Below, piece after piece: positions 16,357 through 24,811 of a DNA stretch of 64,000 nt. The DNA lies in NCBI GenBank assembly GCA_030606485.1, contig JAUWGH010000004.1, positions 186,001 to 250,000 on the forward strand, in the 5' to 3' direction. The stretch comes from Promethearchaeota archaeon (lineage in GTDB: Archaea > Asgardarchaeota > Lokiarchaeia > Sigyniarchaeales > SOKP01). The notes beneath the pieces were generated by a model. It worked only from the letters and a program-made list of their open reading frames with translations. It was not told the DNA's origin and did no database searches. Numbering within the stretch: position 1 is the first letter of the stretch; each line of letters opens with the position of its first letter. The translations under genes and the position numbers were made by a program.

Positions 16357-16743
16357 TCAATAAATATATGCTAATAAAATTCCTCCTAAATTCTTTGATT
16401 TTGCTTCATTATGAGTTAGAACCCCCTCATTGGTAGACATTATAATCAGTCCAAAATTTTTTGCTGGCAAGAATCTTTTTTCAAAATCTTCATATTGAGA
16501 AACCTTAATATTTAAGCGCGGAATTATTGCTTTACACTCATTTATTTTTCCAAGAAGATTAACTTTAAATTTATTTTGACGACCATCTTCATAGCGTTCA
16601 AATTCACCTATGTATGCGTGGGCTTGGAAGATCCTCAGGATTTTTTGAAGTAAATGTGGAGCTGGAGTTATAATTAAACTTTTCTTCCTTGCCATCTCGG
16701 CATTTTTAATTTGAATGCATGCGTCTCCTAATGTATTTGGCAT
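16357..16743 (-). CDS. rps8: 30S ribosomal protein S8 (uS8)
   Basis: A 128-aa 16S-rRNA-binding protein. It begins MPNTLGDACIQIKNAEMARK, has IGEFERYEDGRQNKFKVNLLG in the middle, and ends with the normal STNEGVLTHNEAK-like loop and LGGILLAYIY. It sits between S14 and L6. Confidence 0.96.
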   Translation of the reverse strand: MPNTLGDACIQIKNAEMARKKSLIITPAPHLLQKILRIFQAHAYIGEFERYEDGRQNKFKVNLLGKINECKAIIPRLNIKVSQYEDFEKRFLPAKNFGLIIMSTNEGVLTHNEAKSKNLGGILLAYIY

Positions 16744-16766
16744 TATTAATTACCTTTTTTTTTTCC

Positions 16767-16916
16767 TTATTCAAATCTTTTGAATCCAATATCCTTAGCA
16801 ATTTCTCGAAAACAACGACGACAGATAAATAATCCATAACGTCTTATGATTGCTCTATGTGTGCCACACCTACGACAAACCCGTTGTCCTTTTCCATATT
16901 TTTTGTTGCTAGGCAA
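16767..16916 (-). CDS. rps14: 30S ribosomal protein S14 (uS14), zinc-binding, TTG start
   Basis: A 49-aa protein with the C-x2-C...C-x2-C zinc knuckle: [16 protein letters not shown] and [20 protein letters not shown]. An in-frame TGA lies two codons before the TTG at 16914-16916, and there is no ATG or GTG, so TTG must be the start (read as Met: [10 protein letters not shown]). It lies in the normal archaeal place between L5 and S8. Confidence 0.93.
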   Translation of the reverse strand: MPSNKKYGKGQRVCRRCGTHRAIIRRYGLFICRRCFREIAKDIGFKRFE

Positions 16917-16949
16917 TTTGATTCACTTTTAACTTTTTAATTCATATTA

Positions 16950-17561
16950 TTAATATTCTATTTCCAATCTTCTAACAATTCGAGCTTTGAAAAATTTTTT
17001 GAGAAAAAATTGTGTTTCCTCTCTCTTAACATAATGATCTTTTTTAATTTTAGTCCGTTTTTTACGTCTAGTTCTAACACGCATTCCTTTCCTCACTATA
17101 CGCCCTGAGGTATTCAATCCCCATATTCCTATTGTGCTATCATATTCTACACCAGGAATTGAAATATGCTCGTCAATACCAAAAGAAAAGTTTCCGTAGT
17201 CATCAAAACTCCTGCGTAAAATTCTGTTATTATATACAATTAATAATCTTTTCAATAATCTTATTGCGGCTTCACCTCTCACAGTTACCATCACCCCGAT
17301 TGGACCTCCTTGTCGTATTCCCCACTCTTTTACAGATTTTTTTGCAAGCCTTCTCACTGGTTTTTGTTTAGTAAGATCTTCCAAAACCTGACTAGCTCGT
17401 TCAAGCTCTTCTCCACCCGTACCAACACCGATATTTAACACAATCTTTTCTAAATAGGGGAATCTCATTGGATTTTTCCAATCTGCTTCAAAATTTTGTT
17501 CCGATTTTTTCAATTTTGCAGCTTTTGCTTTTTTCGAATCCGCAGACACTTCACTTTTCAC
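16950..17561 (-). CDS. rpl5: 50S ribosomal protein L5 (uL5)
   Basis: A 203-aa 5S-rRNA-binding protein. NPMRFPYLEKIVLNIGVG (about 30-47) opens the conserved core, and KPVRRLAKKSVKEWGIRQGG and FGIDEHISIPGVEYDS follow. The first 28 residues are a lysine-rich extension ahead of the conserved start; a later start is thinkable but no nearer ATG precedes NPMRF. The C-terminus holds a basic region typical of archaeal L5. Confidence 0.95.
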   Translation of the reverse strand: MKSEVSADSKKAKAAKLKKSEQNFEADWKNPMRFPYLEKIVLNIGVGTGGEELERASQVLEDLTKQKPVRRLAKKSVKEWGIRQGGPIGVMVTVRGEAAIRLLKRLLIVYNNRILRRSFDDYGNFSFGIDEHISIPGVEYDSTIGIWGLNTSGRIVRKGMRVRTRRKKRTKIKKDHYVKREETQFFLKKFFKARIVRRLEIEY

Positions 17562-17573
17562 ATCCTTTTATAT

Positions 17574-18326
17574 TTAATTTTTAGGTAATTTTATTTCAGA
17601 TTCCTTATCTCCCAGCAATAGAACGTAATCATATAGTGTTTCGACCGGAGTACCATCTTTTTGGATAATTTCAACGGTACTCGCATTAGGACCAAATCGT
17701 TTGATTATTTTATTTATTTTTCCAACTTTAGCAATATTTTTACCTGCCACAATAATTGCTAATGAATTTTCTTTAAACTTGATATGAGATAAAATTTCTT
17801 GAGTTGGGATTGATAATTTTAAAATGTCCATTCTTTTATATACATCTTCCACTGGTTTTGTAGGATCTTTTACATTAATTTTTATATTTCTCCCATCATG
17901 AAGATTAAGTTGAACATGTCCCCCTTTTAAGGTTGTTTTGCTATTAATCCTACATAATTTAATTTCAGATTCTTTTTTTGGAATTTTAAATAATTTTAAT
18001 TCATGATGTGAATCAGGTATAATTCGATAATATTCTTTTTTCTTTTCAATGGATAGAACATCCATGATCCCTAATGGAAATCCTAAATCTCTTATGATTC
18101 GACCATCAACTTTAAAATAACCTTGACCAATTAATTTTTTTGCATCCCTATAATATGGAACAATTTTTAATAAATCTCTCACAATATGAAGTAAAGGGAG
18201 GCAAAATCTTCTAGGATGTGGGCCCGGTGAAGGATTTACAAAAAACTCTCCATGTTTTCTTTTAATTTGTAGATGTCCTGGCGTTGCTAGCCTTTTTGTA
18301 TGTTTTTTACTACCATGTGAAGTTAT
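17574..18326 (-). CDS. rps4e: 30S ribosomal protein S4e (eS4), no standard start codon
   Basis: eS4 with an S4-like RNA-binding region (YFKVDGRIIRDLGFPLGIMD) and a KOW-type C-terminus. The conserved eS4 N-terminus (SHGSKKHTKRLATPGHLQIK, then VNPSPGPHPRR) is encoded upstream of the first in-frame GTG (18180-18182), so the real start is earlier. Between the in-frame TAA (18348-18350) and SHGSKKH there is no ATG, GTG or TTG in frame. The ATA at 18324-18326, about 10 nt behind an AAGGAG site, is used here as provisional start. A GTG at 18335-18337 would fit if the 9-A run contained 7 or 10 A. Length from ATA is 250 aa, near the family norm. Confidence 0.85.
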   Translation of the reverse strand: MTSHGSKKHTKRLATPGHLQIKRKHGEFFVNPSPGPHPRRFCLPLLHIVRDLLKIVPYYRDAKKLIGQGYFKVDGRIIRDLGFPLGIMDVLSIEKKKEYYRIIPDSHHELKLFKIPKKESEIKLCRINSKTTLKGGHVQLNLHDGRNIKINVKDPTKPVEDVYKRMDILKLSIPTQEILSHIKFKENSLAIIVAGKNIAKVGKINKIIKRFGPNASTVEIIQKDGTPVETLYDYVLLLGDKESEIKLPKN

Positions 18327-18340
18327 TTTTTTTTCACTCC

Positions 18341-18757
18341 TTATTTTTTAATTGGTGCTTTTAATTTTTCCTCAACAAATTCATACCCTAATTTCCGTTC
18401 AATTATTTGTCTTCTTAAAGGATCCATTTTTTTCCCCTCTCCCTTTAACTTAGTGATGACTACCTTAGAAATGTGAATTGGCACATAATAAGAAGTGCCA
18501 TCAGGTTTTTCCAGCTTACATTCTTTAATAATAAGTTTCAAATTTTTCTTAATTTCCATAATTTCACCTTCAATATCCACAAAATCTCCCTTTACAACTC
18601 TCACTGAATCACCCGTCCTTATCGGGAGGCGTTTTATTCCATATTCTTCTCGCAAGAAATCAGCTAATCTACAAGAGAGTAATTTAGACCTTTGATGGAG
18701 TTTATAGTGTGCTAATGCTTTTCTCTGTTTGCCTGGTTTCTTACTTTTTATTTTCAT
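18341..18757 (-). CDS. rpl24: 50S ribosomal protein L24 (uL24)
   Basis: A 138-aa KOW-domain protein that starts large-subunit assembly. KPGKQRKALAHYKLHQRSKL near the start and LPIRTGDSVRVVKGDFVDIE in the KOW motif are diagnostic; the length is of the archaeal L26e type. It is followed after about 14 nt by S4e and preceded by L14. Confidence 0.95.
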   Translation of the reverse strand: MKIKSKKPGKQRKALAHYKLHQRSKLLSCRLADFLREEYGIKRLPIRTGDSVRVVKGDFVDIEGEIMEIKKNLKLIIKECKLEKPDGTSYYVPIHISKVVITKLKGEGKKMDPLRRQIIERKLGYEFVEEKLKAPIKK

Positions 18758-18769
18758 GACTTTACTCCT

Positions 18770-19195
18770 TCAAACAATTAAACTTGCAATTGATGCTAAA
18801 CGCGGATATAATTCAGCGACTTCACGTGCGATCGGACCACGAATTTCCGTGCCTTTTGGGTCTCCTTCTCTAGAAATTAATACTGCTGCATTATCTTCAA
18901 AACATAACCTTGTTCCATCAACCCTTCTATAAATTTTTCTTTGTCGAACAATAACCGCCTTCATGATTTGTCCTCTTAGTTCAGGTTTTCCCTTCTTAAC
19001 GGTGCACGATACTACATTGCCAATTGCAGCTGATGGAATGCGATTGAGTCGAGTATGTAATCCGTCCACATTAATTATCTCGATAATTTTTGCTCCTGAA
19101 TTATCAGCTATTTTTACTCTTGAACCATTAAGCAAACCCCTTGAAATCTTATGTCTAGTAGCTATTTTTGTTCCGATTTTTCTTCGAGTACCCAT
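18770..19195 (-). CDS. rpl14: 50S ribosomal protein L14 (uL14)
   Basis: A 141-aa protein (from MGTRRKIG). LLNGSRVKIADNSGAKIIEI and TVKKGKPELRGQIMKAVIVR match uL14, and AVLISREGDPKGTEIRGPIA the C-terminal part. A longer frame would start 13 codons earlier inside S17, but the ATG at 19193-19195 overlaps the S17 stop as TAATG, a typical coupling arrangement, and gives the family's normal N-terminus. Confidence 0.95.
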   Translation of the reverse strand: MGTRRKIGTKIATRHKISRGLLNGSRVKIADNSGAKIIEIINVDGLHTRLNRIPSAAIGNVVSCTVKKGKPELRGQIMKAVIVRQRKIYRRVDGTRLCFEDNAAVLISREGDPKGTEIRGPIAREVAELYPRLASIASLIV

Positions 19196-19545
19196 TAACT
19201 TTCCACCTTCCTTTCTAGTTTTTGAACAACACAAAATGCCTTAGTTTTCGAAATCGGCCGAGTTTCTCCAATTTTCACAAGATCACCAACATTAATTTCA
19301 TTTTCTAAACATGGCGGTAAATGAGCAGCAATTCTAGAATTTCTGCGTTCATAACGCTGATATTTTCTAATAAATTGTACAAAATCTCTTCTAATTATAA
19401 CAGAATTCTTCATATTTTTTTTTGCTACGACTCCTTGTAGAATTCTACCTCTGATTCTTAAAGTCCCATGAAAAGGACAATTAACGTCATCACATATTTC
19501 CTTTGGGGCATCCACACCCGGTATTCCAATATTTCTAGCGCTCAT
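19195..19545 (-). CDS. rps17: 30S ribosomal protein S17 (uS17)
   Basis: A 116-aa archaeal-length uS17. CDDVNCPFHGTLRIRGR near the N-terminus is the archaeal/eukaryotic signature, and the OB-fold core has RRDFVQFIRKYQRYERRNSR followed by GDLVKIGETRPISKTKAFCV. Its start overlaps the end of rnp1 by 4 nt (ATGA) and its stop overlaps L14 by 1 nt. Confidence 0.95.
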   Translation of the reverse strand: MSARNIGIPGVDAPKEICDDVNCPFHGTLRIRGRILQGVVAKKNMKNSVIIRRDFVQFIRKYQRYERRNSRIAAHLPPCLENEINVGDLVKIGETRPISKTKAFCVVQKLERKVES

Positions 19546-19877
19546 TTTTTAAGCCATCTTCTTTTTTTTATATCTTTTATTCGATTTTCGGGGCGTCCTA
19601 CGATTTTATGCCCTTCTACTTCAAGAATAATTGGTTCTTCACCATCATTCTGTGGAAGCATGAACCGAAACTTATGATTTTTTTTTATATACATTTTTTT
19701 ATTATTATTATTGTTTAATGTAATTAGCATATTCTTTGTCTCATCAATTACTGTTCCAATATTTTTCCATTCCTTCCCTCGCTTTTCTTCATCATTCCTT
19801 AATGCTAATACATTTTCTAATCCAATTAAATCGTGATATATTAAATATTTAGGGTTCAATCTCATTTTTCTTTTCAT
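19542..19877 (-). CDS. rnp1: RNase P protein component 1 (Rnp1/Pop4)
   Basis: A 111-aa homologue of eukaryotic Pop4/Rpp29, a protein subunit of the RNase P ribozyme that trims tRNA 5' ends. NPKYLIYHDLIGLENVL opens the domain, and IGTVIDETKNMLITL and KNHKFRFMLP show the Sm-like beta barrel. It lies in its usual archaeal place between L29 and S17. It overlaps the L29 end by 17-29 nt, depending on which of two Met codons is used. Confidence 0.9.
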   Translation of the reverse strand: MKRKMRLNPKYLIYHDLIGLENVLALRNDEEKRGKEWKNIGTVIDETKNMLITLNNNNNKKMYIKKNHKFRFMLPQNDGEEPIILEVEGHKIVGRPENRIKDIKKRRWLKK

Positions 19878-20064
19878 TTATAACTGTTAAAATTCGTGCG
19901 ATTGCACGCCTAAGTTGTTTGGGTTTGGCAGGATTATCTCTTACTCCCCCACCTGTATGAATTGATCTTAACGTCAATAGTTCATGTCTGAGATCAATTA
20001 ATTTTTTCCTTCTCTCTGCATCTGACCAATTTCTTATTTCTTCGGTTTTTATTTGTTTAGGCAT
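19849..20064 (-). CDS. rpl29: 50S ribosomal protein L29 (uL29)
   Basis: A 71-aa two-helix protein at the tunnel exit. EEIRNWSDAERRKKLIDLRH and ELLTLRS with RAIARILTVINEKK match uL29. The SUI1/aIF1-like gene that many archaea carry behind L29 is absent, and rnp1 follows directly with an overlap. Confidence 0.94.
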   Translation of the reverse strand: MPKQIKTEEIRNWSDAERRKKLIDLRHELLTLRSIHTGGGVRDNPAKPKQLRRAIARILTVINEKKNEIEP

Positions 20065-20109
20065 ATTATTTCACTATAAATTAATTTGTCTTTTGAAAAT
20101 GTTTTATTC

Positions 20110-20946
20110 TTAATCTTTATCCTCTTTTTCTTCTTCCTTAGAAACTTCAACAGTTTCTTCTTTAATTTCAATTTCAGTTTTTTCATCAGGTGTAGTAAGT
20201 GAGATTTCTTTAGTTTCCTCCTCATCTATCTGATCAATTAATTCTAATTCTTCTGCAGTTGGCTCCCTTTCTATTTCTTCAACTTCAAGTTCTCCCACTT
20301 TAACAACTTTTAATTTTCTTATTTCTAATTCATTATTATCCTTCTCAATAAGCTCATGATTTAGATAAAAGCCGTCGCCTTTTTTATATTCAGCCGGCAT
20401 TATTTTAACTGTTATTCCCAACACACCCGACTTTTGAATACATTGAGTCAGTCCCTTATCAACAGCTTCCAAAGCTGGTTGACCACACTTAGCCATGGTA
20501 CCGGCTCGAAATATTTGAGTTCGAGATCTTTGAGATGTAACTTTCCCAGAAACTTTAATTTCTACTCCCTTCGCACCAGCTGCCATGATTTTTCTCAGGA
20601 TATAATATGATGCACGTCTATATTGACGCCCTCTATCAAGACTAAATGCCAGTCTCTCAGCCATTATCTGTGCATTCAATTCTGGATTCGGAATTTCCTC
20701 CACCTCGATTTGCGGAAGATTTAAGTCAAATCTTTGTTGCAGCTCATCAGTCAACTCTCTTATTCGCTTACCACTTTTTCCAATAACAAGGCCTGGTCTG
20801 CTTGTTTTTAATGTGATGCGAACACCTAACGGAGTTTTTTGAATATCAACTCCACTAAATCCAGATCTATTTAATTCTTTACGAAGATATTCATTAATTT
20901 GCATCTGCTTTATTCCACGTTCTATAAAATGTCTCTTTAAAGGCAA
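20110..20946 (-). CDS. rps3: 30S ribosomal protein S3 (uS3) with acidic C-terminus
   Basis: A 278-aa uS3. The KH domain contains TSRPGLVIGKSGKRIRELTD (about 48-67), and the C domain has GQPALEAVDKGLTQ and GVLGITVKIMPAEY. After about residue 215 there is a glutamate-rich, low-complexity tail (TAEELELIDQIDEEETKEI and onward) of some 60 residues. Such a tail is known, usually shorter, in some archaea; here it matches acidic ends on S19 and L32e. Confidence 0.95.
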   Translation of the reverse strand: MPLKRHFIERGIKQMQINEYLRKELNRSGFSGVDIQKTPLGVRITLKTSRPGLVIGKSGKRIRELTDELQQRFDLNLPQIEVEEIPNPELNAQIMAERLAFSLDRGRQYRRASYYILRKIMAAGAKGVEIKVSGKVTSQRSRTQIFRAGTMAKCGQPALEAVDKGLTQCIQKSGVLGITVKIMPAEYKKGDGFYLNHELIEKDNNELEIRKLKVVKVGELEVEEIEREPTAEELELIDQIDEEETKEISLTTPDEKTEIEIKEETVEVSKEEEKEDKD

Positions 20947-21012
20947 TCTCTTAACCTTGTTTATAATTTTTAATTTTGGTTATAGTTTTTAATTATATAT
21001 TTTATCCTCTAT

Positions 21013-21486
21013 TTATTCTTCAAACACAATAATTTCTATATGACTTAAATTTTTAAATCTCGGGGTAGAGCGTCCATGAGCACGTTCTATATATCGCTTT
21101 ATTTTGCGAGCACGATGAGTAACAGCATGCACAATTCTACACAACTCAACATCTAAACCTCTAAATTCCGCATTAGATTCCACGCTCGTAATAATATCAT
21201 AAATCATACTAGCTGCTTTTATAGGATATCTACCTGCATACCACTTCCACCGTTTAAGACTATTTCTATGAGCTTGCTTTTTTTTATGTCTTTTAAAAGG
21301 AACCGCTTGTTTTAATAGAATAACTTCTTCAAGGAATTTCTTTGCTTGTTCAATTCTCATACCCTTAATTGTATTACAGACTTCTCGACACATTTTGGGG
21401 GATACTCTGAGATCCCTTCCACTTGCTTTCGCAATACGGTCTTTATCTAGATTTAACGCTTCTGCAGAATATCCAAATACCGGCAT
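21013..21486 (-). CDS. rpl22: 50S ribosomal protein L22 (uL22)
   Basis: A 157-aa protein lining the exit tunnel. RVSPKMCREVCNTIKGMRIE (27-46) and the C-terminal loop IVHAVTHRARKIKRYIERAH with GRSTPRFKNLSHIEII are diagnostic. It lies between S19 and S3. Confidence 0.95.
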   Translation of the reverse strand: MPVFGYSAEALNLDKDRIAKASGRDLRVSPKMCREVCNTIKGMRIEQAKKFLEEVILLKQAVPFKRHKKKQAHRNSLKRWKWYAGRYPIKAASMIYDIITSVESNAEFRGLDVELCRIVHAVTHRARKIKRYIERAHGRSTPRFKNLSHIEIIVFEE

Positions 21487-21554
21487 TTATTTAACCCATT
21501 TTATTAATTTTATATATTTTTTTATATATTTTTTCGTTCAATCTCTCAGGAAAC

Positions 21555-22103
21555 TCATTTTAAGGGGACATACTTTGAAGACCTTGTCGCTCCTATGCCC
21601 GGGCTTCCATGCGATACGTGAATTGTAGGAATTGAGAATTCCCCCAGGAAGGCCCCAATCATTTCTGGATAAATCTTATATGTGACAAACTCATGTCCGT
21701 TATAAACCCCCACAGTAAGTCCCACCATCTCAGGAAAAATTATCATATCTCTGCAGTGGGTCCTAATAATCAATTCTTTTCCTTTCTTTTTTGCTCTATA
21801 TGATCTTCTCAATCGCTCGAGAAGTTTCTTGTGTCTATTTGGAAGACCTCTTTTAAGACTTCGACGCTGTCTTGCTGGTAAAAGTTGAATAAATTCATCC
21901 ATATTCATCCTTTTTAGCTCGTCAACTGTTTTACCTCTATAAAGAAATTGTCTTTTTGCCAATTCCTCTTCTTCATCTAGTTCTTCTTCTATCTCTAGCT
22001 TATCCTCTTTAATATTACTTTCCTCTTCTTCAATCTTTTCATTATTTTCTTTAGATTCCTCTTGATCATCAACAGTTTTCTCTTGGTTTTCCGGTGGAGG
22101 CAT
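21555..22103 (-). CDS. rps19: 30S ribosomal protein S19 (uS19) with acidic N-terminus
   Basis: A 182-aa uS19, first gene of the operon. The family core begins near [16 protein letters not shown] (about 51-66) and contains [20 protein letters not shown] and the C-terminal [20 protein letters not shown]. The first 50 residues are an extra, mostly glutamate/lysine/aspartate segment not seen in ordinary archaeal S19. It starts with ATG; about 220 nt of AT-rich DNA upstream separates it from the cupin gene and should carry the operon promoter. Confidence 0.94.
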   Translation of the reverse strand: MPPPENQEKTVDDQEESKENNEKIEEEESNIKEDKLEIEEELDEEEELAKRQFLYRGKTVDELKRMNMDEFIQLLPARQRRSLKRGLPNRHKKLLERLRRSYRAKKKGKELIIRTHCRDMIIFPEMVGLTVGVYNGHEFVTYKIYPEMIGAFLGEFSIPTIHVSHGSPGIGATRSSKYVPLK

Positions 22104-22322
22104 TATATCTTCAAACCTTTTTATTTTTATTTCTTATTCCAATATTTTCCTTTTTTCAGATATTGAATTCAATAAAACATAATTTAAAATTTTTTTCAAA
22201 AGTAAGCAAAATTTGTAATCAAAATTTCCTTCATTCATTGTTTATTTAATTTTCATTTCGGGTATTTCCCTAAAAAGAAGAGATAATAATTTTTATCGGT
22301 GATGTTTTTCCATAAAGTTAAT

Positions 22323-23033
22323 TTAAAAATATTGATTTGGATTGAATATCCTCTCGATATCCATCTCATCAAAATCTCCATTCCAACTTTCTCTTATTAT
22401 TACCCACTCATCCCTATTTCTATTTGGATTAATTACAGAATGTATAGTACCTATTGGAATTTCAAATTTTTTATGATCCTTTACAAAATAATGGACTTTA
22501 TTTTTATTAATTATGATTGGATTACCTCCTAAAATCTCCCAAAATTCGTTTCTTTTTTCATGTCGTTGCCATGATATGCCCATATTAGGTTTTATAAAAA
22601 TTAAATTATATTTTTCATATGTAAACTTGAAGCTGTACCATTTTGGTAATGTATCGACATATCCATCTGGGATTTTAAAAAATTTTTTGAGTTCCTCAGG
22701 ATTAATATCAACTTTATCAGAATGTTCGTATTTATATGGATCATAAATTTCTTCATCAAGAGATGGATCATGGGAGTAAGTTACAACCAAATCTGAATTA
22801 GATATATTAAAAATCATGTAGTAAGTCTTAGGGTTAATTGTTATAGTAAAATATAAAACATCTTTTACTTCAAATTTTATTAGCTCTTCTCCATTTATTA
22901 CATAACAATTAACTCCTTTTTTTTGCAAAATGTCCATTTGGAGTGTTTCAGAACCATTCTTCTTTAAAATCGAACTACATCCTCTGGAAATAGTTTTACG
23001 AAAGTTCATTTTCATAAATTTAATCAATAACAA
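22323..23033 (-). CDS. cupin protein, mannose-6-phosphate isomerase type II-like
   Basis: A 236-aa protein. The C-terminal part (about 140-230) shows SWQRHEKRNEFWEILGG, then KKFEIPIGTIHSVINP and RESWNGDFDEMDIERIFN, the order of the cupin found at the C-terminus of type II phosphomannose isomerases and mannose-1-phosphate guanylyltransferases. There the His/Glu residues bind metal. The N-terminal part is beta-rich and unassigned. The nucleotidyltransferase partner is absent, so it could be a stand-alone sugar-phosphate isomerase or a sugar-binding protein. It is followed by no gene on its strand until S19, 220 nt away. Confidence 0.7.
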   Translation of the reverse strand: MLLIKFMKMNFRKTISRGCSSILKKNGSETLQMDILQKKGVNCYVINGEELIKFEVKDVLYFTITINPKTYYMIFNISNSDLVVTYSHDPSLDEEIYDPYKYEHSDKVDINPEELKKFFKIPDGYVDTLPKWYSFKFTYEKYNLIFIKPNMGISWQRHEKRNEFWEILGGNPIIINKNKVHYFVKDHKKFEIPIGTIHSVINPNRNRDEWVIIRESWNGDFDEMDIERIFNPNQYF

Positions 23034-23054
23034 TTTAATTTTTAATAGTTATTC

Positions 23055-24005
23055 TTAATTCTTTATCTTTTTAATTATTTCTTCATAATAAGGCATTGAT
23101 TTTTGGGCTCCCTTTCTTGTTACGGCAATTGAAGCGGCTGCTGTTGCAAACTTGGCTGCTTCTGATATGGTTTTTCCTTTAGAGAGAGCACTTGCTAAAC
23201 ATCCGTTGAAGCAATCGCCAGCTCCAACCGTATCGACTGCTTGCACTTTTAATGCTGGTATAATTTCAAATTTATCTTTATCCCCATAATAAATTAGAGC
23301 ACCTTTCTTTCCTAAGGTTGTAATAATTGTTTTAACACCTAATTTAGTTAAATTTTTGGACGCTTGTTTAATTTTTTCGTTATTAGAACCAGAAAGTTCT
23401 TTTTGAATTAAAAAGGAATGCAACCTTAATAATTCCCCTTCATTGGGGACGATAATATCAATTTTCTTCAGTGTATCCAATGGAATCGGCTTTAAAGGTG
23501 CTGGATTGAATATTTTAATTGATGTTCCCTGTGAAGCAATTCTGAATATTGTATCAATAGTTGCAATTGAAATTTCCATTTGAACAACAATTGCTCCAGC
23601 ATTTTTAATTATGTTAGATTTAATCCTTATCTCGTCAGGAGTTAATCTAAAGTTAGCTCCAGGAGCAACCCCAATCATATTTTGACCATTAGAATCTACC
23701 ATAATTAACGCAACTCCACTTGCTTCATTAGGATCTCTAAAAATATGACTGGTATCTATACCTTCCGCTTTTAAACGAGAGAGCATTTGGTCTCCAAACA
23801 TATCTTTCCCAATCTTTCCGATAAAGACTGTCTTTGCACCAGACCTAACTGACGCAACCGCTTGGTTTGCTCCCTTTCCACCTAAAAATTGCTTATAAAC
23901 ACCTCCAGTTACAGTTTCTCCTTGTTTAGGTAAGCGTTCTAAATAGATATTTAAATCCATATTGGAAGAGCCAATAATGAGAACGTAATTATTACTTTCA
24001 ACCAT
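23055..24005 (-). CDS. rbsK: ribokinase (PfkB family)
   Basis: A 316-aa PfkB carbohydrate kinase, ATP + D-ribose to ribose 5-phosphate. VIIGSSNMDLNIYLERLPKQ-like N-terminus, GGKGANQAVASVRSG (the ribose/monovalent-cation region, about 42-56) and AVDTVGAGDCFNGCLASAL (catalytic Asp in DTVGAGD, about 260-278) are all present. It lies 21 nt upstream of the cupin on the same strand, hinting at a shared role in sugar-phosphate metabolism. Other PfkB sugars cannot be excluded, but the spacing and motifs are those of RbsK. Confidence 0.85.
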   Translation of the reverse strand: MVESNNYVLIIGSSNMDLNIYLERLPKQGETVTGGVYKQFLGGKGANQAVASVRSGAKTVFIGKIGKDMFGDQMLSRLKAEGIDTSHIFRDPNEASGVALIMVDSNGQNMIGVAPGANFRLTPDEIRIKSNIIKNAGAIVVQMEISIATIDTIFRIASQGTSIKIFNPAPLKPIPLDTLKKIDIIVPNEGELLRLHSFLIQKELSGSNNEKIKQASKNLTKLGVKTIITTLGKKGALIYYGDKDKFEIIPALKVQAVDTVGAGDCFNGCLASALSKGKTISEAAKFATAAASIAVTRKGAQKSMPYYEEIIKKIKN

Positions 24006-24430
24006 AGATTTAACACATTTCTCTTATTTTCTATTCAAATAATATTTTTTCTGTATATTAAATGATAATCTTATTTTATTTCATTATTTATTCGAAATTT
24101 AGATATGGGGGTGTTTAAAATTAAAATATCTTTCAAAATTTTTGTATTATAAAAGCGACCCAAAATATTCAATAAAATACATTATTTCAAAAAGAATTAC
24201 TTAATGTTTTTTTTTAATTAATAGATATTTAAATAGATTTCATTTAAAAACATAATAAAAAGCAGTTCTAAGATTAAAATTTGACTTATAATAACATTTC
24301 CTTCTAATGTAGAAAAAATCATACCTAATACAAAATTAAATGGAAAATAGAATGGTTTTTATTTTAAAATTAAATTATCAATATTATTAACCATTAAAAA
24401 AATATAAAAACTCAAAAAAGTGATAAGAGA
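24006..24430. other. divergent intergenic region
   Basis: 425 nt of very AT-rich DNA between the ribokinase (leftward) and a membrane protein (rightward). Several A/T stretches could be archaeal TATA boxes for both directions, but none stands out. I see no tRNA, convincing small ORF or long inverted repeat. Confidence 0.5.
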
Positions 24431-24760
24431 ATGGCGAAAGATAAAATAATTGGCCTTATTATAATGGTTGTTGGTGTTCTATTAGCCATTGTTTATACTT
24501 TGGGTTCTGTAGTCGATCTATACTTACAATCCAGTATTGGTGGCAATAATCCCGATGGTTTCATCATTCCGATTCCAGGTTTGATTGATTTATTCGATTG
24601 GAGATTATTCGTTGTTCTACCGCTCTGGTTGATAATAATACTTGTATCTATCATTGCAATTTGGATTGGTTGGTCAATGTTAACCACACCTGCCCCCGTT
24701 CCGCTTGAGGAATTAGAGGAAGAGCTAGAAGCGGAAGAAGCTGAAGCGGAAGAAGAGTAA
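24431..24760 (+). CDS. two-span membrane protein with acidic tail
   Basis: A 109-aa protein with two hydrophobic helices (about 7-28 and 62-84), separated by a loop holding a GGNNPDGFIIPIPG sequence. The last 20 residues are almost all glutamate and alanine. ATG start; a T-rich terminator follows. No family recognised. The acidic C-terminus is probably cytoplasmic and could bind a basic partner. Confidence 0.6.
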   Translation: MAKDKIIGLIIMVVGVLLAIVYTLGSVVDLYLQSSIGGNNPDGFIIPIPGLIDLFDWRLFVVLPLWLIIILVSIIAIWIGWSMLTTPAPVPLEELEEELEAEEAEAEEE

Positions 24761-24784
24761 TAGAAACCAAAAGTATTATAAAAA

Positions 24785-24809
24785 TTTTTCTTTTTTTCTT
24801 TTTTTCTTG
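24785..24809 (+). terminator. T-rich terminator
   Basis: 25 nt with 22 T, in runs of 5, 7 and 7, begin about 25 nt after the stop codon of the upstream membrane protein. Archaeal transcription ends at such T-tracts without a hairpin. Confidence 0.6.
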
Positions 24810-24811
24810 TT

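Noticed and set aside
23055-24005. Possible PSTK (phosphoseryl-tRNA kinase)
   Set aside because: It is a clear PfkB ribokinase (GGKGANQ, DTVGAGD) and has no P-loop, so it does not complete the selenocysteine set.
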